Shown here one piece after another: positions 1-7,905 of a stretch of DNA of 64,000 nucleotides; the first letter of the stretch is position 1, and every line of letters starts with the position of its first letter. Location: positions 1 through 64,000 of the forward strand of contig JANJTB010000036.1 of assembly GCA_024711295.1 (NCBI GenBank), in the 5' to 3' direction. The notes under the pieces were generated by a model that saw only the letters and a list, made by a program, of their open reading frames with translations, did not search any database and was not told where the DNA came from. Origin of the DNA: a bacterium. Its GTDB lineage: Bacteria > Bacteroidota > Ignavibacteria > Kapaibacteriales > UBA2268. A program made the position numbers and the translations under genes.

Positions 1-313
1 TTAAATCACCCGGAGCACTGCCTTCATTTCCATCCCTACTACCTGAATTGGATGTTTGATTTTTACTACTATTTTTTATTTCATTTTGCTTTCGATCTAA
101 TATTTCATAACCGCATTCAGCTCTCTCTTCTTCAATTTCAAGATTCAACAACTTCTCTCTATCCCTTTCTTTCTCCGGTGCTAAGCCGCTGGGGTCACTC
201 CATATCAATGGTGAGTTGTAAGCATATTGGTAAGGAGTATGTGACGGAAAGGCAGCCCAGAGCAGGTCAGGGGTGGTGAAGCGAGCAAATAAATGGTTAA
301 TATACCTCATCAT
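1..313 (-). pseudogene. 3' fragment of an RHS-repeat (Rhs/YD) toxin-type gene, open at the left edge
   Basis: On the minus strand an open frame runs from about 300 to position 1 without a stop and is cut by the window edge. It reads RFTTPDLLWAAFPSHTPYQY, then AYNSPLIWSDPSG, which is the conserved end of the RHS-associated core domain (consensus like GRF..PDPL...YAYNNPL...DPSG). After the DPSG come about 65 residues rich in Glu, Lys, Asn and Ser, presumably the start of a variable C-terminal tip. The long RHS shell that should precede this block is missing, because upstream lies a toxin-antitoxin pair in another frame. ATG codons at 313 and 310 could start a short product, but I see no reason to think so. 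RHS tips are known to be displaced as orphan toxin ends; that this is such an orphan is inference. Confidence 0.66.
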
Positions 314-593
314 GAGTGCCAATAGTTTCAAGAAAAATTATGTTCCGATTTGTGCCTTCGATACTAAAATTCAATAAAATCTTAAAAATTATTCTGTAAT
401 CATAATTGATGCTACAAGCATAAGAATCTTTTAGTTTGCCTTTAAGTTTGTGTGATTTCAATGATAAATCGTAAGGATTATCTTTAAGTTTTATTAAAAC
501 ATTCTTTATTATTGGGATTAATTCAGGTTGCTTTTTAAGCAATTTACCTGCTTTTCTTGTGAAAACCTCTGATTTTACAATATCAAAACTCAT
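297..593 (-). CDS. RelE/YafQ-type mRNA-interferase toxin
   Basis: This 98-residue basic protein has the length and pattern of the RelE/ParE superfamily: an N-terminal helical hairpin (EVFTRKAGKLLKKQPELI), then HKLKGKLKDSYACSINYDYR, where an Arg-containing strand is expected, and a C-terminal strand IIFLETIGTHDEVY. That final block (G-T/S-H-D-x-V-Y) is typical of the YafQ/RelE-StbE subgroup, in which the C-terminal His/Tyr act in ribosome-dependent mRNA cleavage. It sits 3' of its antitoxin gene and overlaps it by 11 nt (ATG inside the antitoxin 3' end), the usual antitoxin-first order. The 3' end abuts the RHS fragment. Activity is inferred from family and arrangement only. Confidence 0.82.
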   Translation of the reverse strand: MSFDIVKSEVFTRKAGKLLKKQPELIPIIKNVLIKLKDNPYDLSLKSHKLKGKLKDSYACSINYDYRIIFKILLNFSIEGTNRNIIFLETIGTHDEVY

Positions 594-792
594 TTAATAT
601 ATCATCCATAATGCTATCAACAGACTGAATCTTTAAATTTCCACTCAATAATTCATTATCTGCTTGAACTACTTCTTCAAAGAGAATTTCACGCTTTTGT
701 TCTATAGCACGCATTTTTATAAGATATGACAATTCAATCTGCTCATTATAGGGCAACACCTCAACAGCATCCAATATTTCAGAGAAACTCAT
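583..792 (-). CDS. Antitoxin partner of the RelE-type toxin
   Basis: A 69-residue acidic protein directly upstream of and overlapping the toxin gene. The N-terminal half (ILDAVEVLPYNEQIELSYLI) resembles short antitoxins in which a VE.LP..EQ..L..L segment forms a small helical dimerisation unit. The C-terminal half is charged, ending in DSIMDDILNEF, and would wrap the toxin. I cannot see a clear DNA-binding motif, so it may autoregulate through an unrecognised fold. Size, order and overlap support the role; sequence similarity is only general. Confidence 0.76.
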   Translation of the reverse strand: MSFSEILDAVEVLPYNEQIELSYLIKMRAIEQKREILFEEVVQADNELLSGNLKIQSVDSIMDDILNEF

Positions 793-994
793 TGAAACCT
801 CAATATTTTATAACACAATCATTGACGAAAATTATTATGAGTGTATTTTAAAATGTTATGATTTTTAGGAAAACATTATTTGAGTGCAGAAAGTAATTCG
901 TTGTTACACACGCACTCTGGTTTGATTGTAAATATAGGAATAAGAGCATTTGTCATAGCTATATGATTCATCCTGAGTAAGTACCCTAAGTTCA

Positions 995-1585
995 CTACTT
1001 AAAATCATTTGACTCATTTATCCATTTTAGATAAATTCTTTGCTTGTCCAAATCATAATGAAAAAATCTTTTATAATAAATGCTTATAATAAAATTGTAG
1101 TTTTCCAATTCCCAAATAAATTCTGAGAACTTTGTTCCGAATCTTGTTTTATACTTTTTACCATTATCGCTAATAGCTTTTTCTAACAAATAATTCGTTA
1201 ATTTTTTGAAGCATTGTACGTCAGAATCAGCATGTATTAATATATCAAACTCAATCAATTTTTGATTCCAAGAGAAAAGTCCATCAGAAAAAATGAATAG
1301 TCCCCGTGAATCCTTCATTTGTTTACAACCCAAAAGTGATTCATATTTATTCAAAATATTAGAATCAATAATTTGATTAGTCCATGAAAATTCACTTTCA
1401 TTTATCAATTTATAACGTTTGCTAATTTCATTGTATGAATCTCCCAACTGTAGTTTTTTATCCATGATTAACTCATGTTTAATCGGATTCTTATTAGGCA
1501 TAAATATCAAATATATAATAAAAAAACATAGTATAAATAAAATACTGATAATTAGATTCCATTTTATTTTTTTTGTTACTATCAT
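995..1585 (-). CDS. Hypothetical membrane-anchored protein
   Basis: I do not recognise this 196-residue protein. It has one hydrophobic segment near the N terminus (about residues 10-29, LIISILFILCFFIIYLIF) after a basic stretch, so it is probably anchored in the inner membrane with the rest outside the cytoplasm. The remainder is Lys/Asn/Phe/Tyr-rich with no repeats. Its ATG lies 2 nt after the stop of an apparently frameshifted coding remnant. It is also in the same orientation as the RHS and toxin-antitoxin genes. A membrane immunity protein for a lost toxin tip is therefore possible, but this rests on position alone. Confidence 0.6.
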   Translation of the reverse strand: MIVTKKIKWNLIISILFILCFFIIYLIFMPNKNPIKHELIMDKKLQLGDSYNEISKRYKLINESEFSWTNQIIDSNILNKYESLLGCKQMKDSRGLFIFSDGLFSWNQKLIEFDILIHADSDVQCFKKLTNYLLEKAISDNGKKYKTRFGTKFSEFIWELENYNFIISIYYKRFFHYDLDKQRIYLKWINESNDFK

Positions 1586-1587
1586 AA

Positions 1588-1783
1588 TTATCTCTTTTTA
1601 ATTGGTGTATTTACTGTAGCATTTCCAGAATTGATAATACTTTTCGCTGTTGGATATATTACTCTTAAAGCATCCACGTAATTATTTACATAAGTATTTC
1701 TTAAACTTTTTTATTATAATCAAGCCTATTTCATCATTATTAAAACCTAATTTTTTTTCAGCATTTTTATATTCAAACAAAAT
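1588..1783 (-). pseudogene. Frame-disrupted coding remnant
   Basis: Two reading frames on the minus strand look coding but do not join. From 1783 downwards one reads LFEYKNAEKKLGFNNDEIG and then hits stops. From about 1700 to the TAA at 1588-1590 a second reads LRNTYVNNYVDALRVIYPTA and continues to KKR. The switch is near the run of six T at about 1706-1711 (A on the coding strand), a typical slip site. No start codon is evident. It ends immediately before the ATG at 1585, as toxin tips do before immunity genes. It could also be non-coding AT-rich sequence; confidence is low. Confidence 0.33.
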
Positions 1784-1806
1784 TTATGAATTGATATAGC
1801 ATTAAA

Positions 1807-3063
1807 TTAAGTTTTTTGCTTTTTCTTTTTAGCTGCAGGGAAAAGAATATTATTCAGTATAAGTCTGTAACCGGGAGAATTTTTGAACAAATTCAAATCA
1901 GTTGGCGGGTCACCAATTCTATGAACATAGTCTTCGGGATCGTGACCACCATACCAAGTAAATGTGCCTCTACCCACATTACCGTGTATATAGCGTACTT
2001 CCGATGAGCCATCTTTTAGAGCCAGAATTGTAACTGAGTTTTTTATAAACTGCTTATCAAATGCTGTGGTCTGTCCTAAAAAACCTTTTAAAACGTTTAC
2101 GTGGCATTGAGTAAGCATAGTAGGTACGGGGTCGTATTTGGCAGAGAAGTCAAATAAAGTGAAATAGTCAGCATCAGGATTGTTAATATTCTGAGCACCA
2201 ACGTCAATATTAGAAAACTCAACTTCGGTTGGGTCCATAATTAATTTGAAGTTTTCGAATGCAAAAGTATGAACGTAATTGAGCTTGTTGTTGGCATTAT
2301 AGTCAGCAGGAGTACCATCGAACATAGCATCACAGATATCTACGCCTGCCGCAGCCAGAGCTATGTCGAAAGAGTCGGTAGCCGTACACATAGCGAACAA
2401 AAAGCCACCGCCTGCTACATATTGCTTAATTTTTTCGGCTACAGCTTTTTTTAGTGCGCACACGTCAGCATAACCCATTTTTTTTGCCATACTTTCGCTG
2501 AGTGATACTTGTTGGATATACCAGGGAGCATTGCGATAGCTCACCCAAAATTTTCCGTGCTGACCTGTAAAATCTTCGTGATGCAAGTGCAACCAGTCGT
2601 AATCTTTAAGTTTGTCGGTTAGCACTTCTTCGTCCCAAATTATATCATGCTTTACTTCGGCATATTCCATAGCCATTCTAACGGCATCATCCCAGGGCTG
2701 TACACCGGGCGGTGCATAAACAGCAACTTTGGGTGCTTTTTCCAATTTTATTGCATCCATGTTTACACCCTCTCGGCGAACCTCCTCCAAAATGGACTCC
2801 CCCGAAGAGTTGCTTATTCTCTCAAAAAACACGCCCCTTATCCTGCATTCTGTAGCCAAATTATCGGTGTAGTCAAACATAAAAGAACCACCACGATAAT
2901 TCAAAAGCCACTCTGCATTACCTCCGTTATTCAAATGCCAGTATGTTATCCCGTATGCCTTGAGATGGTCTGTCTGTGACAAATCCATTGGTATCAAAAT
3001 CTTTTGTGAATATGCTGTGGAACTGAATATTATAAATATAATTATTACAAAGTACTTTATCAT
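1807..3063 (-). CDS. Exported protein of the family often labelled asparagine synthetase B-like
   Basis: A 418-residue protein with a signal peptide (MIKYFVIIIFIIFSSTAYSQ, cleavage likely before or after the Gln), so it acts in the periplasm or outside. Recognisable conserved stretches are ILIPMDLSQTDHLKAYG, APPGVQPWDDAVRMAMEYAE, YDWLHLHHEDFTGQHGKFW, GGFLFAMCTATDSFDIALAA and the end FKNSPGYRLILNNILFPAAK. In my memory this family is common in Bacteroidota and often auto-named asparagine synthetase B. The layout instead resembles a class I glutamine-amidotransferase-like/ThuA-like fold (FAMCTA could be the nucleophile-elbow Cys). The substrate is unknown. It stands alone between accessory genes and an unknown gene. 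Family recognition is good; function is not. Confidence 0.82.
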   Translation of the reverse strand: MIKYFVIIIFIIFSSTAYSQKILIPMDLSQTDHLKAYGITYWHLNNGGNAEWLLNYRGGSFMFDYTDNLATECRIRGVFFERISNSSGESILEEVRREGVNMDAIKLEKAPKVAVYAPPGVQPWDDAVRMAMEYAEVKHDIIWDEEVLTDKLKDYDWLHLHHEDFTGQHGKFWVSYRNAPWYIQQVSLSESMAKKMGYADVCALKKAVAEKIKQYVAGGGFLFAMCTATDSFDIALAAAGVDICDAMFDGTPADYNANNKLNYVHTFAFENFKLIMDPTEVEFSNIDVGAQNINNPDADYFTLFDFSAKYDPVPTMLTQCHVNVLKGFLGQTTAFDKQFIKNSVTILALKDGSSEVRYIHGNVGRGTFTWYGGHDPEDYVHRIGDPPTDLNLFKNSPGYRLILNNILFPAAKKKKQKT

Positions 3064-3185
3064 CTCAATGCTTAGATAATTTGGTTTAAAATCACTATTC
3101 TAAGTAACGAATAATCTGTTCAAAAATTCTATTTTCGGGTAAGGTTATTATTATTTAGCAAACATCCCTATCTATTGTTTGATAA

Positions 3186-3692
3186 CTATAATGCTTTCTG
3201 ACTAAAATACTTAACCAATATTTGTCTGTAGAATTCCGGTTTGTTGTCCATCAGGGTATTGCCGTTAATACCATGCAAACTTATGCTGTCGCAAATACAC
3301 ATTTTTTTGTAGTAATCGAGCTTTTTTTTAGTCTTTTGGGATAATTCAGAGTATTTTTTATTGAAATAGTTACTTACAATCTTATGTTTGATTACCGGAG
3401 TATAATCTGTTCCAAACCACCTTTTACAAAGAACAAATCTAATCCACTCTATGCCAATTCTCAAAGCTTTGGCAGTATCTGCACGAGCACCGTAGTCATA
3501 AATCACACATTCATATCCAAGTGCCAGATACATCAACAGATTATGATCGAGTTCGTATATTACTTCATCATATTTATGTGCTTCGAAGTAACTAGACTGA
3601 ATCCTGACAAAAGAGATATCTTCAATCTTTAAATTATATTCCTGTATGGCTTCAATACCATTTGTAAGATTTAAGAACAGCTTTGTTTTCAT
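3186..3692 (-). CDS. Hypothetical cytoplasmic protein
   Basis: I do not recognise this protein of 168 residues. I chose the ATG at 3692 (MKTKLFLNLTNGIEAI). A longer reading with a TTG start at 3743 would translate straight through a perfect terminator hairpin of the upstream gene. The protein has no signal peptide or membrane segment. It contains a Tyr-rich middle (ALGYECVIYDYGARADTAKA) and a very basic helix (KKYSELSQKTKKKLDYYKK). It lies alone, downstream of a terminator, so it is probably transcribed from its own promoter in the 3693-3704 region or by read-through. Confidence 0.62.
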   Translation of the reverse strand: MKTKLFLNLTNGIEAIQEYNLKIEDISFVRIQSSYFEAHKYDEVIYELDHNLLMYLALGYECVIYDYGARADTAKALRIGIEWIRFVLCKRWFGTDYTPVIKHKIVSNYFNKKYSELSQKTKKKLDYYKKMCICDSISLHGINGNTLMDNKPEFYRQILVKYFSQKAL

Positions 3693-3704
3693 AACACTTA
3701 ATCC

Positions 3705-3741
3705 CAAAAAAACAATGCCCGAATGAACGAATCCGGGCATC
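3705..3741 (-). terminator. Rho-independent terminator after the GT2 gene
   Basis: Arms ATGCCCG (3715-3721) and CGGGCAT (3734-3740) form a GC-rich stem with a 12-nt loop. On the minus strand they are followed by a T tract (A-run 3705-3712 on the plus strand). It ends the transcript of the glycosyltransferase operon at 3811-6458 and lies upstream of the next gene's ATG at 3692. Confidence 0.8.
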
Positions 3742-3810
3742 AAAAAATCAAATTTTTTAATTATTAGTCAAGTATAGTATGTAAAATATCAAATGTGTAT
3801 CAAGCTACCA

Positions 3811-5271
3811 TTACTTACCCATTGCATGACGTAAAGACATATAACCCACAGTACCGAAACCAAGTAAGAAAAGAAGTTGGAAAGGTATCGCGGCTATTTC
3901 GACATAAATGAGAGAAATAGTAATACCTACCACAAAATAAAGTGCCAATAATAATTCGAAAACTACAACTGCAGAAATTTTTCTTTGCTTGTATGCCGGT
4001 TTCATTTGAACACGTTGAGTACCTACACTGCCATCTTTGGGGGTACGTGCAAATCCTGTTTTTTTACCAATCAAAGCTTCGAGAACCGCTTTAGTGTTAT
4101 TAACAGCAAATCCCATACTTCCGGCAAGGAATAACGGGAACAAAAGCAGTCTTTTTCGCCAGTCGAGATGAATTGCTTTCTGTGCGAAAGAGTAGAATAA
4201 AAAGGTTGAAACTGATGCTAACACGAAAACAGACATTAATGAATAATATTGATCGAATCCACCGACAGTATTTTTGATAACTACCAAAGGAACGTTAAGA
4301 AGTGCAACAATAATAATAAATGGAAATACAATATTACTTGTAAGGTGCACAAAAGATTCCAGTTTCATTTTGAGAGGTAGATTTGATCTCATAACCAAAG
4401 GCAAAATCTTTTTAGCAGTTTCTACCGCACCTTTAGTCCAGCGAAACTGTTGAGTCTTAAGTGCATTAATATCCGCAGGCAATTCTGCAGGTGAAGTAAC
4501 ATCATTAAGATACATAAACTTCCAACCACGAAGCTGTGCACGATAGCTAAGGTCGAGGTCTTCGGTCAGAGTATCACTATGCCAGTTTCCTGCATCAAGA
4601 ATAGTCTCTTTACGCCAGATACCTGCAGTACCATTAAAATTAATGAAGAACCCTGCTTTGTTACGAACTTGCTGTTCGAGAACAAAGTGCCCGTCGAGAG
4701 CCAATGCCTGAGCTTTTGTAAGATATGAATACTCTTCATTGAGGTGTTCCCATCTGGTCTGAACCATACCAACATTTGGATTATTAAAGTGAGGTACAGT
4801 TTTCTTCAAAAAATCAGGATTAGGTACAAAATCAGCATCAAAAATTGCAACGAATTCACCTTCGGCAATCTCTAAACCGTACTTAAGAGCACCTGCTTTG
4901 TAGCCACTGCGGTCAGTTCTATGGATATATTTAATATTAAAACCAAGATTCTTGTACTTTTCGACAGTATTCTGAGCGATCTTTACTGTTTCGTCGGTAG
5001 AGTCGTCGAGCACTTGAATTTCTAATCTTTCTGTTGGATAGTCAATTTCGCATACAGATTGAATAAGCCTCTCCACAACGAACATCTCATTATACATTGG
5101 GAGCTGCACAGTAACCATGGGTGCATTTTTTGCTAATTCCACATCAGGAAGTTTCAGATTGTGCGTTTTGCGATAATAGTACAAAAGCACAAGTCCGTGA
5201 ATACCGAACCCGAAGAGTACGGAAAGTGACAAGAAATATACAATCATTATTATATTTTCTATCGGGAGCAT
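3811..5271 (-). CDS. Processive family 2 glycosyltransferase, membrane-bound (cellulose/glucomannan synthase-like)
   Basis: A 486-residue membrane glycosyltransferase. Residues 8-32 form a first membrane segment. The catalytic GT-A domain (about 50-290) shows DDST at 89-92, the metal/nucleotide-binding DAD at 145-147, the acceptor/base motif TEDLD at 236-240 and QQFRW at 274-278 (the QxxRW of processive beta-glycosyltransferases). Four or more hydrophobic segments follow (about 310-370, 385-400, 430-480). No PilZ domain is present. It would transfer sugar from a nucleotide donor at the cytoplasmic face and may extrude a polymer or modify a lipid. It is last in an operon with LptE and a metallo-hydrolase, 33 nt after LptE, and is followed by a clear terminator. 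The substrate cannot be read from sequence. Confidence 0.9.
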   Translation of the reverse strand: MLPIENIIMIVYFLSLSVLFGFGIHGLVLLYYYRKTHNLKLPDVELAKNAPMVTVQLPMYNEMFVVERLIQSVCEIDYPTERLEIQVLDDSTDETVKIAQNTVEKYKNLGFNIKYIHRTDRSGYKAGALKYGLEIAEGEFVAIFDADFVPNPDFLKKTVPHFNNPNVGMVQTRWEHLNEEYSYLTKAQALALDGHFVLEQQVRNKAGFFINFNGTAGIWRKETILDAGNWHSDTLTEDLDLSYRAQLRGWKFMYLNDVTSPAELPADINALKTQQFRWTKGAVETAKKILPLVMRSNLPLKMKLESFVHLTSNIVFPFIIIVALLNVPLVVIKNTVGGFDQYYSLMSVFVLASVSTFLFYSFAQKAIHLDWRKRLLLFPLFLAGSMGFAVNNTKAVLEALIGKKTGFARTPKDGSVGTQRVQMKPAYKQRKISAVVVFELLLALYFVVGITISLIYVEIAAIPFQLLFLLGFGTVGYMSLRHAMGK

Positions 5272-5304
5272 GATTTGCCCTTAAATTGTTTACACATTTG
5301 TTAA

Positions 5305-5832
5305 TTACCACCCTGAAATAACAGCCAATAAAACGTCGTCAGCAAGCTGACTGAGAGCTACTCTGAGAGAATTCTCCCTACCTTGCTGTGATTCTGCTAC
5401 GGGATAAATGTCGTAGCTGGATATTGTTTTTTTCAGGATTTGATTTTTTTTAACATTATCATAAAATTCCACCTCACAAATTACTTCAACTTTTCTTTCT
5501 GTTTCTAATTCCCCGGGATTAATCGAAACGGGGTTTTCTCTAATTGAATTAATTACAACAGTTAGCCTTGCATCACCGGCTAAATCTACTATTTCGTATG
5601 TATTGTCGTTAAGGAATAAATCAATAATATTCTGGGTAAGTTGTTCTCTGTACTGAGGATTTCCAAAGCCACTGTTATCAACGACATTAGTGATTGTAAG
5701 AGTCTTGAGATGCTCAGGTGCCGAGCCGCCCGTAAAAGAATAGCAGGCACTTACGCTAAGTGATAATAGTATAAATAAAATAAAGCTCAATATATTTCCT
5801 GAATACATTTTCATCTTGATTAAATTTATCAC
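5305..5832 (-). CDS. lptE: LptE-like LPS-assembly lipoprotein
   Basis: A 175-residue lipoprotein with a hydrophobic signal ending in LSVSAC (lipidated Cys 30). A beta-rich domain follows, beginning YSFTGGSAPEHLKTLTITNV, with YREQLTQNIIDLF and a VICEVEFYD strand. This matches the LptE family of Bacteroidota (small lipoprotein plugging LptD to deliver LPS to the outer leaflet). The first in-frame start is a GTG at 5832, overlapping the TGA of the upstream gene. ATG codons at 5814 and 5808 give a more usual 22-24-residue signal and may be the true start. It sits between a metallo-hydrolase and a glycosyltransferase. The gene name rests on size, lipobox and the short TG-rich N terminus. Confidence 0.75.
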   Translation of the reverse strand: MINLIKMKMYSGNILSFILFILLSLSVSACYSFTGGSAPEHLKTLTITNVVDNSGFGNPQYREQLTQNIIDLFLNDNTYEIVDLAGDARLTVVINSIRENPVSINPGELETERKVEVICEVEFYDNVKKNQILKKTISSYDIYPVAESQQGRENSLRVALSQLADDVLLAVISGW

Positions 5833-6458
5833 ACAAGAAACGGGTTATGCTTTTTTTCCCAGCCAATAGTTGTAGCCGGTCCATGACCGGAGTAAACCCT
5901 GAATTTATCAGGCAGTGGCATAAGAACATTATTTATTGAGTCTAAAAGAATACTCATAGAGCCTCCCGGCAAGTCAACTCTGCCAATACTTTCGTTAAAA
6001 AGTGTATCACCTGCAAATATTACACCTTCAGAATGATTAACATAGCATACTCCACCTTCGGTATGGCCCGGAGTATGATAAACCGTAAACTCTGAATCTC
6101 CGAATGCTATTTTGCTGCCGGTAGAAACTGTAACTACATTTTCTACGGCTTCAATCTTGAATGGTAATGGAATTATCGTATGCTTCATTGGTTCGGTAAG
6201 TCTATATAAATCATCTTCGTGTGCATATACAGGTGCCTTAGTTAGTCTGGCAAGTTTGTTGCAATCCGCTATATGGTCCCAGTGTGTATGCGTAAGTAAA
6301 ATCCCGTCTATTTTTAACTGCTTTTCTTCTATTAATGAGTTGAAGTAGGTAGTACTCTCAAGCGGAGTATCAATAATAACAGCATGACGGGTATCTGTAT
6401 CTATTACCAGATATCCTATCGTTGCAACCGGACCTGCTTCTATCTCTATAATTTCCAA
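5829..6458 (-). CDS. Metallo-beta-lactamase-fold hydrolase (glyoxalase II-like)
   Basis: A 209-residue cytoplasmic hydrolase. It has the full binuclear zinc set: THTHWDH at 56-62, GHTEGG at 131-136 (His 132), Asp 151 in FAGDTLF and His 192 in SGHGP. The length and the GHTPGG-like/AGDTLF spacing fit the YcbL/glyoxalase II-like group that hydrolyses thioesters, but the exact substrate is unknown. It probably starts with TTG at 6458 (MEIIEIEAG); no ATG is available upstream. It is first in the operon with LptE and the GT2 enzyme. The 184-bp AT-rich gap to the divergent thiolase gene must hold both promoters. Confidence 0.9.
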   Translation of the reverse strand: MEIIEIEAGPVATIGYLVIDTDTRHAVIIDTPLESTTYFNSLIEEKQLKIDGILLTHTHWDHIADCNKLARLTKAPVYAHEDDLYRLTEPMKHTIIPLPFKIEAVENVVTVSTGSKIAFGDSEFTVYHTPGHTEGGVCYVNHSEGVIFAGDTLFNESIGRVDLPGGSMSILLDSINNVLMPLPDKFRVYSGHGPATTIGWEKKHNPFLV

Positions 6459-6642
6459 ATTACTTTTTCAAAAGTTACAAAAAAGTTTAACACAAAAATA
6501 AGGTATATTTTAGTATAAAAGTCAAGTTTTTTTTTTAATTCATAAAATACTGTTTTTTCAATATATTTTAATTCAAAAATAATCAGTAAATAACAACGTT
6601 TTGAATGTTTTGGTTAATTAACTACTGGAAATAAAATAAACT

Positions 6643-7815
6643 ATGAAATCAGTAATTTTATCAGCTGCCCGTACACCAATCGGTGCTTTTATGGGCTCAT
6701 TAAGTAAATTCTCTGCCCCAAAACTTGGTGCCATTGCTATCAGTGAAGCAGTAAAGAGATCCGGCGTTGCGGCCGAAGATATTCAGGAAGTAATAATGGG
6801 CAATGTTCTGACAGCTGGAGTGGGTCAGGCACCTGCACGGCAGGCAGCAATATATGCCGGTTTACCGACAAGTGTTGAATGTATGACAATCAACAAAGTA
6901 TGCGGCAGCGGGCTGAAAGCTGTTATGCTTGCCGACCAGGCAATTCGATGCGGTGATTTACAACTTGCGGTTGTGGGTGGGCAGGAGTCAATGACAAATT
7001 CACCTTATATTTTGCAGAAAGCACGCGATGGTTACAGAATGGGTAATGGCGAGCTTATAGACTCCATGATACACGACGGTTTGTGGGATGTTTATAATCA
7101 ATTACACATGGGAATGGCAGGTGAATTATGCTCATCTGAATGTTCGTTCCCACGTGAGTCGCAGGATGAATATGCAACAGAAAGCTACAAGAGAGCCATT
7201 GCGGCTCAGAAAGAGGGCAAGTTTGCTTCCGAAATAGTTCCAGTAGTTATAGAAGATAAAAAGGGAAACATTGTAATTGATACTGACGAAGAGCCAGGCA
7301 AGGTAAGATTTGACAAAATTCCCGAGTTAAGACCTGTATTCAAAAAAGATGGTACTATCACAGCTGCAAACGCATCATCAATTGACGACGGAGCCGCAGC
7401 TATTGTGATTGCATCTGAAGAATATGCAGCATCTAAAGGGCTAAAACCACTTGCAACGGTAATTTCTCATAATTCACACGCCCAGAAACCGGAGTGGTTT
7501 ACAACTGCCCCAACAGCTGCAATCAAAAAATTGCTCGACAAAACAGGGTATTCTGTTGATGATATTGATTTGTTTGAGATTAACGAGGCATTTTCTGTAG
7601 TGCCAATGCATACCATACGTGAGCTTGGAATTCCGCACTCAAAAGTTAATATTCATGGCGGGGCAGTATCATTAGGCCATCCTATTGGTGCCTCGGGTGC
7701 AAGAATTCTCACAACATTAATCTATGCTCTTAAACAGAACAATCTAAAGCGTGGAATTGCATCTTTATGTATTGGCGGTGGCGAAGCAAATGCCCTTTTA
7801 ATTGAAATATTGTAA
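6643..7815 (+). CDS. Acetyl-CoA C-acetyltransferase (thiolase)
   Basis: A 390-residue thiolase of standard length. It condenses or cleaves acetyl-CoA/acetoacetyl-CoA in the cytoplasm. The nucleophile Cys 87 is in NKVCGSG, the active-site His 346 in GGAVSLGHPIGASGAR and the acid/base Cys 376 in CIGGGEAN. The NEAF motif and N-terminal AARTPIG are also intact. It is a single-gene unit with its own terminator. The degradative or biosynthetic direction cannot be decided here; no beta-oxidation partner is adjacent. Confidence 0.95.
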   Translation: MKSVILSAARTPIGAFMGSLSKFSAPKLGAIAISEAVKRSGVAAEDIQEVIMGNVLTAGVGQAPARQAAIYAGLPTSVECMTINKVCGSGLKAVMLADQAIRCGDLQLAVVGGQESMTNSPYILQKARDGYRMGNGELIDSMIHDGLWDVYNQLHMGMAGELCSSECSFPRESQDEYATESYKRAIAAQKEGKFASEIVPVVIEDKKGNIVIDTDEEPGKVRFDKIPELRPVFKKDGTITAANASSIDDGAAAIVIASEEYAASKGLKPLATVISHNSHAQKPEWFTTAPTAAIKKLLDKTGYSVDDIDLFEINEAFSVVPMHTIRELGIPHSKVNIHGGAVSLGHPIGASGARILTTLIYALKQNNLKRGIASLCIGGGEANALLIEIL

Positions 7816-7836
7816 CATTTGGCTTATTTAATAAAG

Positions 7837-7872
7837 AAAAAGTGGTTGATAAGATATTTCAACCACTTTTTT
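7837..7872 (+). terminator. Rho-independent terminator of the thiolase gene
   Basis: AAAAGTGGTTGA and TCAACCACTTTTTT form a near-perfect stem of about 12 bp with a short loop (TAAGATAT). A T-run follows on the plus strand. The A-run on its left could also stop minus-strand transcription. Confidence 0.85.
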
Positions 7873-7905
7873 GATTTTTAAAAAACTCCCGAAAAATGTT
7901 TGAGC

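Noticed and set aside
52-279. Plus-strand open frame of 75 codons at the left edge
   Set aside because: The opposite strand carries a recognisable RHS core end over the same bases; the plus-strand frame has no motif or RBS.
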